Below, piece by piece: positions 1 through 9,245 of a stretch of 64,000 bases of DNA (positions are counted from its first letter, which is position 1; every line of letters starts with the position of its first letter). Made by a program: the position numbers and the translations under genes. This stretch comes from Kriegella aquimaris (GTDB lineage Bacteria; Bacteroidota; Bacteroidia; Flavobacteriales; Flavobacteriaceae). The stretch is from positions 310,001 through 374,000 of the forward strand of contig NZ_FNGV01000002.1 of assembly GCF_900103215.1 (NCBI RefSeq), read 5' to 3'. The notes beneath the pieces are model-generated. The model was not told where the DNA came from and did not search any database. It saw only the letters and a list, made by a program, of their open reading frames with translations.

Positions 1-287
1 TTTTGGGGTATGACTTTTTAAGTTTACCCGGCAATAGTTTTGTAAAGGCCTACAGCAGGGTAGATTGGGAGTTCACCCCTAAAAACCATTTTACGCTTTC
101 AGCAAACTATGCCAATGTCGATGATGACCTTTTTCGAACAGGGGAGTGGTTTACCGAACCTGATTTTTCGGGCTACGGCATCGGTTATGGTTGGGAGTCT
201 TTTCTGGGCCCTGTTCAAGTGCTTTATTCTTGGTCGCCTGAAGGCAATTTTAGCAACTTCTTTTTTAGTATAGGGTACTGGTTTTAG
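1..287 (+). CDS. C-terminal end of a patatin-like phospholipase / outer-membrane barrel protein (5' end outside window)
   Basis: The reading frame is already open at base 3 and ends at a TAG at 285-287, so only about 95 C-terminal residues are visible. They alternate aromatic and polar residues as in outer-membrane beta strands and end in GYWF, a terminal-aromatic signature for BAM-dependent insertion. From memory, similar endings (a strand with YSPE-like or WSPE, then FSIGYWF) occur in the barrel part of Bacteroidota patatin-like phospholipases (RssA/PlpD type). The catalytic patatin domain would lie upstream and cannot be checked. Another surface-antigen-type barrel is possible. No start can be assigned. 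Confidence 0.6.
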   Translation, partial: LGYDFLSLPGNSFVKAYSRVDWEFTPKNHFTLSANYANVDDDLFRTGEWFTEPDFSGYGIGYGWESFLGPVQVLYSWSPEGNFSNFFFSIGYWF

Positions 288-436
288 TGAGGTAGGGGTT
301 AATAATTTACCGAAAGCTGATTACTATTTCAAACTGATTTCTTTCCTAATAATGAGATGTATATAGGACGCAAATTGCGGAAGTATCATGGACATATCAT
401 TAGAATGTTTAGTTTATGATTACATATTTTAACAAG

Positions 437-476
437 AATAATCTTCAAAAAAAGAGAAGAATTATTATATTTTTTT
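437..476 (+). terminator. possible intrinsic terminator
   Basis: A bulged hairpin is formed by AATAATCTTC (437-446) and GAAG-A-ATTATT (456-466), followed by a T-rich stretch to 476. It sits about 150 bases after the patatin-like gene and before the secreted-protein run, so it would separate the two transcripts. The stem is AT-rich and weak. The rest of 288-546 shows no gene. Confidence 0.35.
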
Positions 477-546
477 GTAGCCATTCATCGAAAATATTAT
501 AAGTTGATGCTTTTTTAACTTAATTTTATGACTTTAGATACGCCCT

Positions 547-3006
547 TTGCATACGTTCATAGTCCCATTTCTCATGTTACACGCCCTAGGTTTTTCCCAG
601 AGTATCAATTTTGACCAAGTGGGCAAAGAAAAGTGGTTGCGCTATAATGGTGGCGTTGCGGCCAACGCAGTGTACTACGACGGAACGGCAAATCGGCAGA
701 ATCTAACTTACTATCTGACTGGGAACCTTAACTTCAATATTGCCGGGCTTTACAGTATTCCGTTATCTTTTACTTATTCGAATCAGGAGTTCGATTTTCC
801 TAATCCTTTCAAATTTAACCGGTTAAGTTTACATCCTTCCTATAAATGGGCTATGGCACATATTGGTGATGTGAGTATGACCTTTTCGCCCTATACTTTA
901 GCAGGACATCAATTTACAGGAGGTGGATTTGACCTGAATCCCAAAGGAAAATTTCAAGTCAGTGCCATGTACGGGCGATTTTTGAAGGCTACGGAATACA
1001 ATTTTGAAGAACCTCTTGCCATTGCGGCCTACAAACGTATGGGTTATGGTATGAAGGCGGCTTATGATTTCGATTTTATGAAGTTGGGGGTTATTCTATT
1101 GAAGGTTGGTGATGAAGATAGTTCAATAGGAACATCGTTTCCTATAGAGCTGGAACTTTCACCTAAAGATAACGCAGTGGTTTCCTTTGAAACGCAATTT
1201 AGTGTTTTCGAAAAAGCCCAAATCAGAGTTGAATATGCCATTTCTGGGGTTACCGAAGACTCCCGTTTAACGGCTACTCCATTGAAAAGCGGGTTGCTTT
1301 CCTTTCTATTAAAGGAAAACATCAGTTCGAACTATTATAGCGCATTGAATGCATCTTTCGATTACCCCGCTGGAAACGGTACTCTAGGTATCGGTTATAA
1401 ACGTATTGACCCAGACTATAAGACTTTGGGAGCTTACTATTTCAATAACGACCTTGAAAATATTACAATAAACGCCAGTCAGACCCTTTTTGATAATAAA
1501 CTGAACTTCAGCGTCAATGCAGGTTTGCAGCAAAATAATCTCGATAAGGCCAAATCATCTGATCAGCAACGTATTGTTAGTTCGGTCAATGCCAAATTAA
1601 CGGCTTCCGAACGTTTGGGCATTAATTCATCCTATAGCAATTTTCAATCATACACCAATATTCGAGACCAGTTCGATTACATCAACCAAGTTGGTGTTTT
1701 AGACAATGTTGATACCCTGAACTACCGGCAAATTTCCCAAAATGCTAATTTGGGAATAAACTATGTCGTTAAGAAAACAGAGGCCAAACAGCACAGTACT
1801 AGTCTCAATTTGGTTTACCACAATAGTATTAATCAGCAAGAGGGGGAAACCATTGAAGGTGGCGACAATTCATTCTATAACGGAGTAGCGGCTTACACTT
1901 TGGGGTATCCGAAGCTGGCATTTAATATTTCTCTGGCCGGTAATGCTTCTTACAATACCATAGCGGAAGCCAATCATCTGACACTTGGGCCAACACTGGC
2001 TATCGGAAAGCAATTTTTCGAGAAAAAATTACGCACCAATTTTTCAAGTTCATATAATAGCGCATTTACGAACGGTGCAAACCGGAACAATGTGTATAAT
2101 TTTCGATTGGGTAGTAATTATTCCCTATTACAAAAGCATAACATAAGCCTTAATTTTATGGCACTTTTTCGTAATTCGGTTTTGAACACGGGCCGTGACC
2201 TTACTATAACTTTCGGTTACAGTTATGCTTTCGATAATTTTAAGCTACAAATAGAATCTGGTAATCGTGGTCGCAGTCACGATGAACTACTTTCACGAGA
2301 AAATACCCTAAGTTTTCGGTATCGAGATGTATCATATAGTGGTGCAATTTATGAACTAAACGAACAATTGACCAATGTGTATGAAAGTTCTGGGTTTACT
2401 GATATTCCGCAGTTTAAAAAAGATGACCTGAAAATACTCTTGGCCACTGTAAAAGAGCAAACAAAACAAGAAAACTATAAAGAAAAGGCCCTAATTTTTT
2501 TGAAGGAGCTTTATGCTTTTGATGATTTTAAGGAGGTTTATGATGATGCACTCTTCAATGTCATTGCTAAAATTCAGGAAGATATGCTTGAATTGGATAT
2601 GGCCTTGGAAAAATTATTTGTCATAAAAAAACTAGAGGCAGACAAACACCCATTGAACGGAAAGGCAAAATCGCGGTATACGGAAAAGGACAAGGCTTTG
2701 GCGGAAGGTTATCAAGCGCTTTTGACCGACGAGCAGACCCGTTTGGAAAAGTTGGTCGGTCACCGTTGGATTGAAAACCAATTTGCCGCATACGATTCAA
2801 GGCAGGTTATTGAAAGTCCTAAGGGATACTTAAAAAGTTTTAAAGAGGCAATGGCTACTCAAGCATTTCTACAGTACGACAACATTGCTGATCCGACGGA
2901 ATTGGAAAAATATTTAGAAATCCAGATTATCGATTTCTACTATAAAAAGTCGCTGAATACGGTTAACCCCGATTTGTTTGAGCTAAAATATATAGATAAG
3001 AATTAA
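547..3006 (+). CDS. outer-membrane beta-barrel protein with a helical C-terminal region (unknown family)
   Basis: Secreted 819-aa protein that I do not recognise by name. The start is the TTG at 547: an in-frame stop lies at 535-537, and only this start leaves a plausible signal peptide (hydrophobic residues 4-16, cleavage near FSQ-S). The next ATG, at 574, would remove most of it. Residues about 25-600 have the alternating pattern of transmembrane strands with many Tyr, Phe and Asn residues, as in a large barrel. Residues about 620-819 are charged and helical, rich in Lys, Glu and Leu. It lies about 20 bases upstream of the giant toxin-like gene and probably shares its transcript, which makes it a candidate surface anchor or outer-membrane partner for the downstream proteins. 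That role is inference from position and fold only. Confidence 0.6.
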   Translation: MHTFIVPFLMLHALGFSQSINFDQVGKEKWLRYNGGVAANAVYYDGTANRQNLTYYLTGNLNFNIAGLYSIPLSFTYSNQEFDFPNPFKFNRLSLHPSYKWAMAHIGDVSMTFSPYTLAGHQFTGGGFDLNPKGKFQVSAMYGRFLKATEYNFEEPLAIAAYKRMGYGMKAAYDFDFMKLGVILLKVGDEDSSIGTSFPIELELSPKDNAVVSFETQFSVFEKAQIRVEYAISGVTEDSRLTATPLKSGLLSFLLKENISSNYYSALNASFDYPAGNGTLGIGYKRIDPDYKTLGAYYFNNDLENITINASQTLFDNKLNFSVNAGLQQNNLDKAKSSDQQRIVSSVNAKLTASERLGINSSYSNFQSYTNIRDQFDYINQVGVLDNVDTLNYRQISQNANLGINYVVKKTEAKQHSTSLNLVYHNSINQQEGETIEGGDNSFYNGVAAYTLGYPKLAFNISLAGNASYNTIAEANHLTLGPTLAIGKQFFEKKLRTNFSSSYNSAFTNGANRNNVYNFRLGSNYSLLQKHNISLNFMALFRNSVLNTGRDLTITFGYSYAFDNFKLQIESGNRGRSHDELLSRENTLSFRYRDVSYSGAIYELNEQLTNVYESSGFTDIPQFKKDDLKILLATVKEQTKQENYKEKALIFLKELYAFDDFKEVYDDALFNVIAKIQEDMLELDMALEKLFVIKKLEADKHPLNGKAKSRYTEKDKALAEGYQALLTDEQTRLEKLVGHRWIENQFAAYDSRQVIESPKGYLKSFKEAMATQAFLQYDNIADPTELEKYLEIQIIDFYYKKSLNTVNPDLFELKYIDKN

Positions 3007-3028
3007 GATGGTTTTCAGGTGGTAGTTG

Positions 3029-6000
3029 ATGGCCTTTAGAGAAAAAATGAATAAAATTTTGGACATATTGACGCTGATGTTCTCATTACTTGGGAAAGGC
3101 CTCTCGGTAGCGTCAACTGAAAATTTTAACATCAATCGTACGAAAGGATTAAGAATCTCCATACCATTTAAAATAAACCGACAACGAACAAGCATCACCC
3201 GAAATCAAAAAACTTTATTTTTCTTTTTACTGTTTACTGTTTTCTTTTCTCTAGTATCGGCCCAAAACTTCCCAGTACAAGTAATTCCACAAACGACCCC
3301 GCCACCGCCAATTTATTTTTCAGACTACGCCGATGCAAATACGATAAGCAGTCCACTTCGGGTACAGATTGTTTTGAATGATTTCGAAATAGCTAATCGA
3401 GAGGTCCGGTTGCGCGCTTATTTCGAGGGAAATGGAATAACCTTTCAGAGTAACGATTTAGTAGTCGGAGCAGCACCATTGTTTTTGGAAGGTGGTGTTC
3501 CTTTGATTTTGACCAACGTAGAACTTGCTCCCTATTTCAGGTTTGAGAATGTTGTGGGAATTTCACCAAACGTATACGGAAGAGCTATTCCCGAAGGCGC
3601 CTACCAGTTTTGTTTTGAGGTTTATGATGTATTGACAGGGAATCGGCTCTCTCAAAAAAGCTGTGCCACCAGTGTAGTATTTCAGAACGGGCCGCCCTTT
3701 TTGATTTCTCCGAGAAATAAGACCAATGTGGAGGAAATCAATCCGCAGAACATCGTTTTTCAGTGGACGCCACGGCACATCAATGTCACCAATGTCGAAT
3801 ACGAACTCAGCATAGTTGAAATTTGGGATACCCAAGTAGATTCCCAACAGGCTTTTTTGAGTTCCCCTCCTGTTTTTCAGACTACCACCTCTGCAACCAC
3901 ATATGTGTACGTACCGGCAGATCCACTTTTTCTTTCAGGAAAAAATTATGCATGGCGGGTACAGGCTAAGGCAAAACAGGGCATCGAAGAAATCGGACTT
4001 TTTAAAAACCAAGGGTATAGCGAAATCTATTCATTTAGTTATGCGGGTAGCTGCGATTTACCGATTGGCATCAACCATGAAGTAAAAGGCAGTACGATTG
4101 CCAACGTTTTCTGGGACGATTTTTCTACGGATGTCCCAGAATATACGATACGTTATCGCAAAAAAGGAAATGATAACCAATGGTTCCTTAACAAAACAAC
4201 ATCTAACCAAACCACGTTTTGGGGTTTGAAAGCGGGCACCGTCTATGAGTATCAGGTACAGAAAAAATGTGCGGTCAGTAGCAGTGATTGGGGTATAAAA
4301 AAGCAGTTCACCACCTTTATCGCCGATGAAGAGGCTAGTGTATACGAATGCGGTATCACGCCCGATTTCAACTTGACCAGCAAGGACCCTCTGCCAAATA
4401 TTAGTGCAGGCGATGCTTTTGTGGCGGGCGACTTTCCTATAAAAATCCTAGAGGTTAGCGGTAGTAATGGTCGGTTTACTGGGCATGGCTTTGTGACCAT
4501 CCCCTATTTGAATAATATCAAAGTTGGGGTCGAGTTTACGAATGTGCTGGTGAATACCGATAAGCAATTAGCGGAGGGTTCGGTAAAAACTATTTACGAT
4601 CCAAACCTAAATAGCATCTTGGATATTGACGATGCTGTTGAGACGCTCGATACTGTTACTGATTTGGTATCGGAGCCTTTTGAAGATGATAATGATTTAG
4701 ATGAAATACGAGTCAATTGGGAAATCAATCCTGATAGGGATATCAAGTTAGAAAACGGGATGGTCATCATCACCAACCCTATTAATGGAACTAGCGAGTC
4801 TGAACCTTTGGGCGATGATAAGGTTATTATTGATATTGAAGGAAAAACCTATCATATTGATGCAGGCGGCAATATCACCGAAGGTGGCCAAATTGATTCA
4901 GGTGGAGCTGTAACCTCGGGCAATGTAGAGGGAATATCCAAAAATGGAGATATCCAGAAGCTTACAGCGAAAGACATTGTGGTCACTTTTGAGACTGCAG
5001 ACGGTACGTATGGCTTTGATGAAATCCCGGAACTGGCTAATTCCGCAATTAAAAAGGAATACCTCACGATAAAAGATGGCAACGGTAAGGATTACACCTT
5101 AGTAAACAAAGCTGTCGAAAAAGGAAAGACCGCAATATTAACTGCAAGGGTAAAACAGACTGGAAGCAAGTATAAGCTGGAAGACATTATTTTCAAGACC
5201 CAACAGGGAGAAAAGATACCTACTGAAGTTTCTGAAAACAACACGATTCAACTTACCCTTACAGGAAACTACACTTTCGAGAATGAGACCATTTACGCTG
5301 TGGTACCTTCGTTGGAAGATGCGAGCAAGCAATTGACTGCTGGCGCCTTTACGCTTTGGCACCTCACCGATAGGCTGGTCGATGTTGTCTTGGTCGGTGT
5401 AAACGGGGCCAACATTCCCCGAGGCATCGTTTCCGAAATCAGGCAAATTTTCAAAAAAGGAGTAATTACCCTGAAAATCTTGATTGATGAAGGTGACAAT
5501 CAACTAGACCTTGGTTTATTAGGCGGTAACGACCGATTAGACATTGGGGAAAGCGTATGGCTGACCAACTATAACCAAGAGCAAAAAGCAGTTATTTCGA
5601 GCTTAAAATCCCAGATTGCTTACGACCAGAATACCTATTACATTTTAGTGTTTGGCAACGATGTACAACCCTCTAAGCCTATAGGCGGTTTTATGCCGCT
5701 ACAACGGCAATTTGGTTTCATATTCAATGGCGATGTAACTGCTGAAGAAGAAGGCAAGGGCAATTTAGCCAAGACCATCGCCCATGAAATCGGGCATGGC
5801 GTTTTTGCTCTTCGTCATCCATTCAATCAATATGGCTCCGAAAAAGAGAATACGAATTGGTTGATGGACTACGCCAACGGTTCACTTTTAAGTCATATGG
5901 ACTGGGCTCAGCTACACAATCCGGACTTGAAATTTTATGTATTTCAGGATGACGAGGAGGGGGAGATTGCCGGAAAGATTTGGTTTACGCCTGATTGGAG

Positions 6001-8680
6001 GCCTTTTTCAGTAAAAGAAACAAGCACCATAACCTCTATAAGAACAGATAAGGTCCCTGTAGGAACTATACCGGGTTTCGAGTTGGACAATAAATTTTAC
6101 CATGCTCGATTTGATGGGAAAAAATTTGTTGGTTATTTCCATAATTATGGCAAGCAAGATGAAAAAGAATACCAATTCAAGGTTTCAAATTTAAACAGTG
6201 ATGCTGACGTGTATCTCTTTCAATACAATGGAGGTTGCGGTTACAATAGATATTACAAAACGAAATTCCATTATGCAAACGAGAAAAAGAGTACTCTAAA
6301 GCTTGGAACAGATACTAATGTAGAATATGTTGGCACAATTCCTTGTGCACAATCGGGTGATACCAATGAAAATCCGTTCAAATCGAGTATTTGCGAATAC
6401 TTTGATGAGAAAAAATCGGTAAATGTAAAGGGAGTAGAGAAAGTAATAGAAAATCTAAATGCCGCACATATTCTTCGCAATGCGATAACTGACACGGATA
6501 AACCTAGGGAAAAAGGCAAATTTCATCATCTTGTAAATGTTTCGTCAGGCCATTTGGATGGACGAGCGGAAGTCGTAGAAGACAAATTGTACCTATTAAA
6601 ACAGAAAACAGGAATTAATTTCTACGTCGTGTTCCAACCGATAGATAGCAAGATGGGCCTGCAGGCAAGGGACCTTTTTGCCGAACAAGTATTGAAGCAA
6701 AGTGATTTGGGTACAAACGGGAAAAATGTTGTCGTAACAGTGCCCTTTTTTACCCTTACTCCTTTAGTCAGTTTCACATCGATTAATTGTATACAGCCTG
6801 GTTTTGCCCAAAGTAATGCTTCAATAATTCGTAGTCAGAGTTTTGAATTCAAACAGGCAGACAATCTGTTGGAATATATTTTGGGTGCCTTTACAGATAT
6901 TGAAAAACCATTATTTATTCGTAGATACTTCTTAAAAGCTAATGGTTCTCTAGTGAACCAAAAGCTTGAAACGAAGAATACAAATCGTTTAAGAGGCTAT
7001 CCGTTTATAAATGCAGTGGAATTTTATGAAAGTCCAGAAATAAAGGAAATTGTTAGATACCAAAGTCTCATAAAAAATACTTCGCCAAATTTATATGAGA
7101 TGGATGCTATATCCATTCAAAAGTTAAGAAAGGAGTGGATCAATGAACTAAACATGCTCTTTATACGCGCTGAGAAAAACGAAATCACTGCATTTAGGGA
7201 AAATAAAGTTGACTATTGGGGTGATAAAATAAATGTTCGAATAGGTGAGTTTCGCGAGTTCTTTATTAGGGATATTGCATTAACAAATACCTATGTCGGC
7301 ACCAATATTAGAGGTACTTATCTCGAAAGCTGGAAAATACTCTTTGCGAGGTCAAATTTAGAATCGGAGCATTTATATGACTTCGATATGTGGTCAGTAG
7401 TCGACCAGACGGTTTATGGCGGTCTGGATGTAGTAAGTCTTGTACCAGGTTTGGATACTTTCTCCGACTTGGGTGGCGTATTGTATGCGGGTGTACGAGG
7501 AGATTTGGAAAATGCATTAATCTACTCAGGTTCCTTAGTAATTCCTTTTGCAGGTTCGAGTTATTTAAAAGGGGTCAAAAACGGCATTGAATATTCAGAT
7601 GAGGCGTATGCAATTACCGCAAAAAAAATTAGAGGCGAAATTGAGTATGAGGTTAAGAAAGTTGCTGACGTAAAAGATAACGAACTTCAAGTATCGACCA
7701 TTCTTACCAGTGATGAGGAAATCGCTAAAAAGATTGGCGAGGAAGATTTTAACAACTATGTAGACAAAGAAAGTGTTGCGAAATTATTAAACGATTTAGG
7801 CAAAGAAGCTAATAATTCGATAACTTCCTTTGGCAAACTTAGTATAAATTCCGGGACTACACTTGATATTTCGGCATTCAATAGACTATCGAGTCAACTT
7901 GAATCCCAAAACTTTGTTAGATTCGATAATAATCAATATTTCATCCAATCTCCCAAATCCTTCTTGAAGGAAAAAGGCAGCACATTATATGAGATGATAT
8001 TTGATGAAAAGTACTACGTAAAATATGATTTGAGTGATGGAAGAATATTATTGGCTAATGTCGAGGATGGCACATATTATGCCTTCGCTCAGAACAAGTC
8101 GCCATTAATAATTAAAGAAGGAGATAATGTTGATGACGTCATTCGCGTTCATCTAATCCTTCAAACCGATAAATTGAAGTCAATTCTTGGTTTGACAACA
8201 GAGAATACAATAAAAATTCTAGATAAGAGTATTATTCCTTCAACAATTAAAACCACTACTCTAATAGGCAGGATGCGGGAAGGCAAATACAATATAGGTA
8301 AACTTAAAAAAGAAATAGGAGATTTTAAAAATATTGATTTAGGTGAAATACCCGGATGTATCAATATTCTTAACAGACCGGATAAATATTGGCAAGGTCT
8401 GAAAAATTGGCTTAAGGCTCATAATTTGCCTTGGATGCAAAGAGCTATTGATAGAGGAGATGATATTTTTTTGGTATCTGATCCAAGGGATTTAGAAACG
8501 CTCTTATTCGTTACACTAAATACGGGAGAAATAGCGCCCTCTATTACGGCCTACGAACTTCGGCTTTTAAAAAATAATTCCGTAAAAGTTAAGCCACAGA
8601 ATGTCTCACAAGAAAATTGGCACAAAATAGTCGAAGAACTAGAAGAAATGGAAGAGCAAGAACTTTTTGAAATTGATTAG
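3029..8680 (+). CDS. giant secreted multidomain protein: FN3 modules, HExxH metallopeptidase core, pre-toxin linker, C-terminal toxin-like tip
   Basis: 1883-aa candidate polymorphic toxin. A hydrophobic segment at about residues 61-78 ending SAQ looks like a Sec signal, but it is preceded by about 60 residues, so the true start is uncertain. Residues about 85-330 resemble N-terminal regions annotated TANFOR in Bacteroidota. An FN3 domain follows (about 345-430), then long beta-rich repeats. A zinc-peptidase site reads HEIGHGVFALRH (H919, E920, H923, H930), with a possible Met-turn LMDY at M946. Around 1451-1515 is a Gly/Val/Leu-rich stretch (LVPGLDTFSDLGG) like the pre-toxin linkers of polymorphic toxins. 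The last 140 residues (TTLIGRM, INILNRPD, AIDRGDDI motifs) resemble, from memory, a C-terminal toxin tip seen on unrelated delivery proteins. No T9SS sorting domain is present. The stop codon abuts the candidate immunity gene. The 3' third looks more AT-rich, as for exchanged tips. Toxic activity is inferred. Confidence 0.6.
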   Translation: MAFREKMNKILDILTLMFSLLGKGLSVASTENFNINRTKGLRISIPFKINRQRTSITRNQKTLFFFLLFTVFFSLVSAQNFPVQVIPQTTPPPPIYFSDYADANTISSPLRVQIVLNDFEIANREVRLRAYFEGNGITFQSNDLVVGAAPLFLEGGVPLILTNVELAPYFRFENVVGISPNVYGRAIPEGAYQFCFEVYDVLTGNRLSQKSCATSVVFQNGPPFLISPRNKTNVEEINPQNIVFQWTPRHINVTNVEYELSIVEIWDTQVDSQQAFLSSPPVFQTTTSATTYVYVPADPLFLSGKNYAWRVQAKAKQGIEEIGLFKNQGYSEIYSFSYAGSCDLPIGINHEVKGSTIANVFWDDFSTDVPEYTIRYRKKGNDNQWFLNKTTSNQTTFWGLKAGTVYEYQVQKKCAVSSSDWGIKKQFTTFIADEEASVYECGITPDFNLTSKDPLPNISAGDAFVAGDFPIKILEVSGSNGRFTGHGFVTIPYLNNIKVGVEFTNVLVNTDKQLAEGSVKTIYDPNLNSILDIDDAVETLDTVTDLVSEPFEDDNDLDEIRVNWEINPDRDIKLENGMVIITNPINGTSESEPLGDDKVIIDIEGKTYHIDAGGNITEGGQIDSGGAVTSGNVEGISKNGDIQKLTAKDIVVTFETADGTYGFDEIPELANSAIKKEYLTIKDGNGKDYTLVNKAVEKGKTAILTARVKQTGSKYKLEDIIFKTQQGEKIPTEVSENNTIQLTLTGNYTFENETIYAVVPSLEDASKQLTAGAFTLWHLTDRLVDVVLVGVNGANIPRGIVSEIRQIFKKGVITLKILIDEGDNQLDLGLLGGNDRLDIGESVWLTNYNQEQKAVISSLKSQIAYDQNTYYILVFGNDVQPSKPIGGFMPLQRQFGFIFNGDVTAEEEGKGNLAKTIAHEIGHGVFALRHPFNQYGSEKENTNWLMDYANGSLLSHMDWAQLHNPDLKFYVFQDDEEGEIAGKIWFTPDWRPFSVKETSTITSIRTDKVPVGTIPGFELDNKFYHARFDGKKFVGYFHNYGKQDEKEYQFKVSNLNSDADVYLFQYNGGCGYNRYYKTKFHYANEKKSTLKLGTDTNVEYVGTIPCAQSGDTNENPFKSSICEYFDEKKSVNVKGVEKVIENLNAAHILRNAITDTDKPREKGKFHHLVNVSSGHLDGRAEVVEDKLYLLKQKTGINFYVVFQPIDSKMGLQARDLFAEQVLKQSDLGTNGKNVVVTVPFFTLTPLVSFTSINCIQPGFAQSNASIIRSQSFEFKQADNLLEYILGAFTDIEKPLFIRRYFLKANGSLVNQKLETKNTNRLRGYPFINAVEFYESPEIKEIVRYQSLIKNTSPNLYEMDAISIQKLRKEWINELNMLFIRAEKNEITAFRENKVDYWGDKINVRIGEFREFFIRDIALTNTYVGTNIRGTYLESWKILFARSNLESEHLYDFDMWSVVDQTVYGGLDVVSLVPGLDTFSDLGGVLYAGVRGDLENALIYSGSLVIPFAGSSYLKGVKNGIEYSDEAYAITAKKIRGEIEYEVKKVADVKDNELQVSTILTSDEEIAKKIGEEDFNNYVDKESVAKLLNDLGKEANNSITSFGKLSINSGTTLDISAFNRLSSQLESQNFVRFDNNQYFIQSPKSFLKEKGSTLYEMIFDEKYYVKYDLSDGRILLANVEDGTYYAFAQNKSPLIIKEGDNVDDVIRVHLILQTDKLKSILGLTTENTIKILDKSIIPSTIKTTTLIGRMREGKYNIGKLKKEIGDFKNIDLGEIPGCINILNRPDKYWQGLKNWLKAHNLPWMQRAIDRGDDIFLVSDPRDLETLLFVTLNTGEIAPSITAYELRLLKNNSVKVKPQNVSQENWHKIVEELEEMEEQELFEID

Positions 8681-8681
8681 T

Positions 8682-9128
8682 ATGAAAAAAGAGGGAGGAT
8701 TTTATAATACACGAGAAGTAAAACTGGCTATAGAAGAAAATCTGTTTGAATATTTGGTTCGGAAACACCAATTTCATAAGTCTGATAAATCCAACTTCGA
8801 TTTAGGAGAGAAGGACTATGTAGTTTACAAAAATGACCTATTCATTTACTGCACCATTGATAAAATCGAAGGTTATGAAATTTATTTTACCAACGTAAAG
8901 AATCCTAATGCCGTCTCAAAAAGACTAAATAGCTTTTATCGCCTAACTCATAAGAAAATTAAGGATTATAATGATTTTATACGTAAAGAATATTCCGAAC
9001 ATGATTTTAAGCAAAACACTGATTATGTGAATACTAAATACATCATTCAGAAAATGCTCAGTTTCATCGAAAAGAATTTTCCTGAAGTTTTCGAAAAAGG
9101 AGATGTTAGCATATTTGAGAATACTTGA
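8682..9128 (+). CDS. small cytoplasmic protein, candidate immunity protein
   Basis: 148-aa protein from the ATG at 8682, one base after the stop of the giant gene. An in-frame TTG at 8667 would add five residues overlapping that gene, but ATG is preferred. It has no signal peptide or membrane segment and is rich in Lys, Asp, Glu, Tyr and Phe, as a soluble cytoplasmic protein. I recognise no family. Its place directly after a C-terminal toxin-like tip, its small size, and the shared AT-rich composition are what one expects of a cognate immunity protein in polymorphic-toxin loci. A gap of 117 bases follows, the only sizeable gap in the gene run. Function is inferred from context alone. Confidence 0.5.
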   Translation: MKKEGGFYNTREVKLAIEENLFEYLVRKHQFHKSDKSNFDLGEKDYVVYKNDLFIYCTIDKIEGYEIYFTNVKNPNAVSKRLNSFYRLTHKKIKDYNDFIRKEYSEHDFKQNTDYVNTKYIIQKMLSFIEKNFPEVFEKGDVSIFENT

Positions 9129-9245
9129 TTAAATATATTATCCCACTGGTTGGAGCATCTTGCTCATGTCGTCAAGAGCAAAAGAACACAGGAATAGTAC
9201 TAATATAAATAAAATGAGCAGTAGATACCACAATCAACATGTAGT

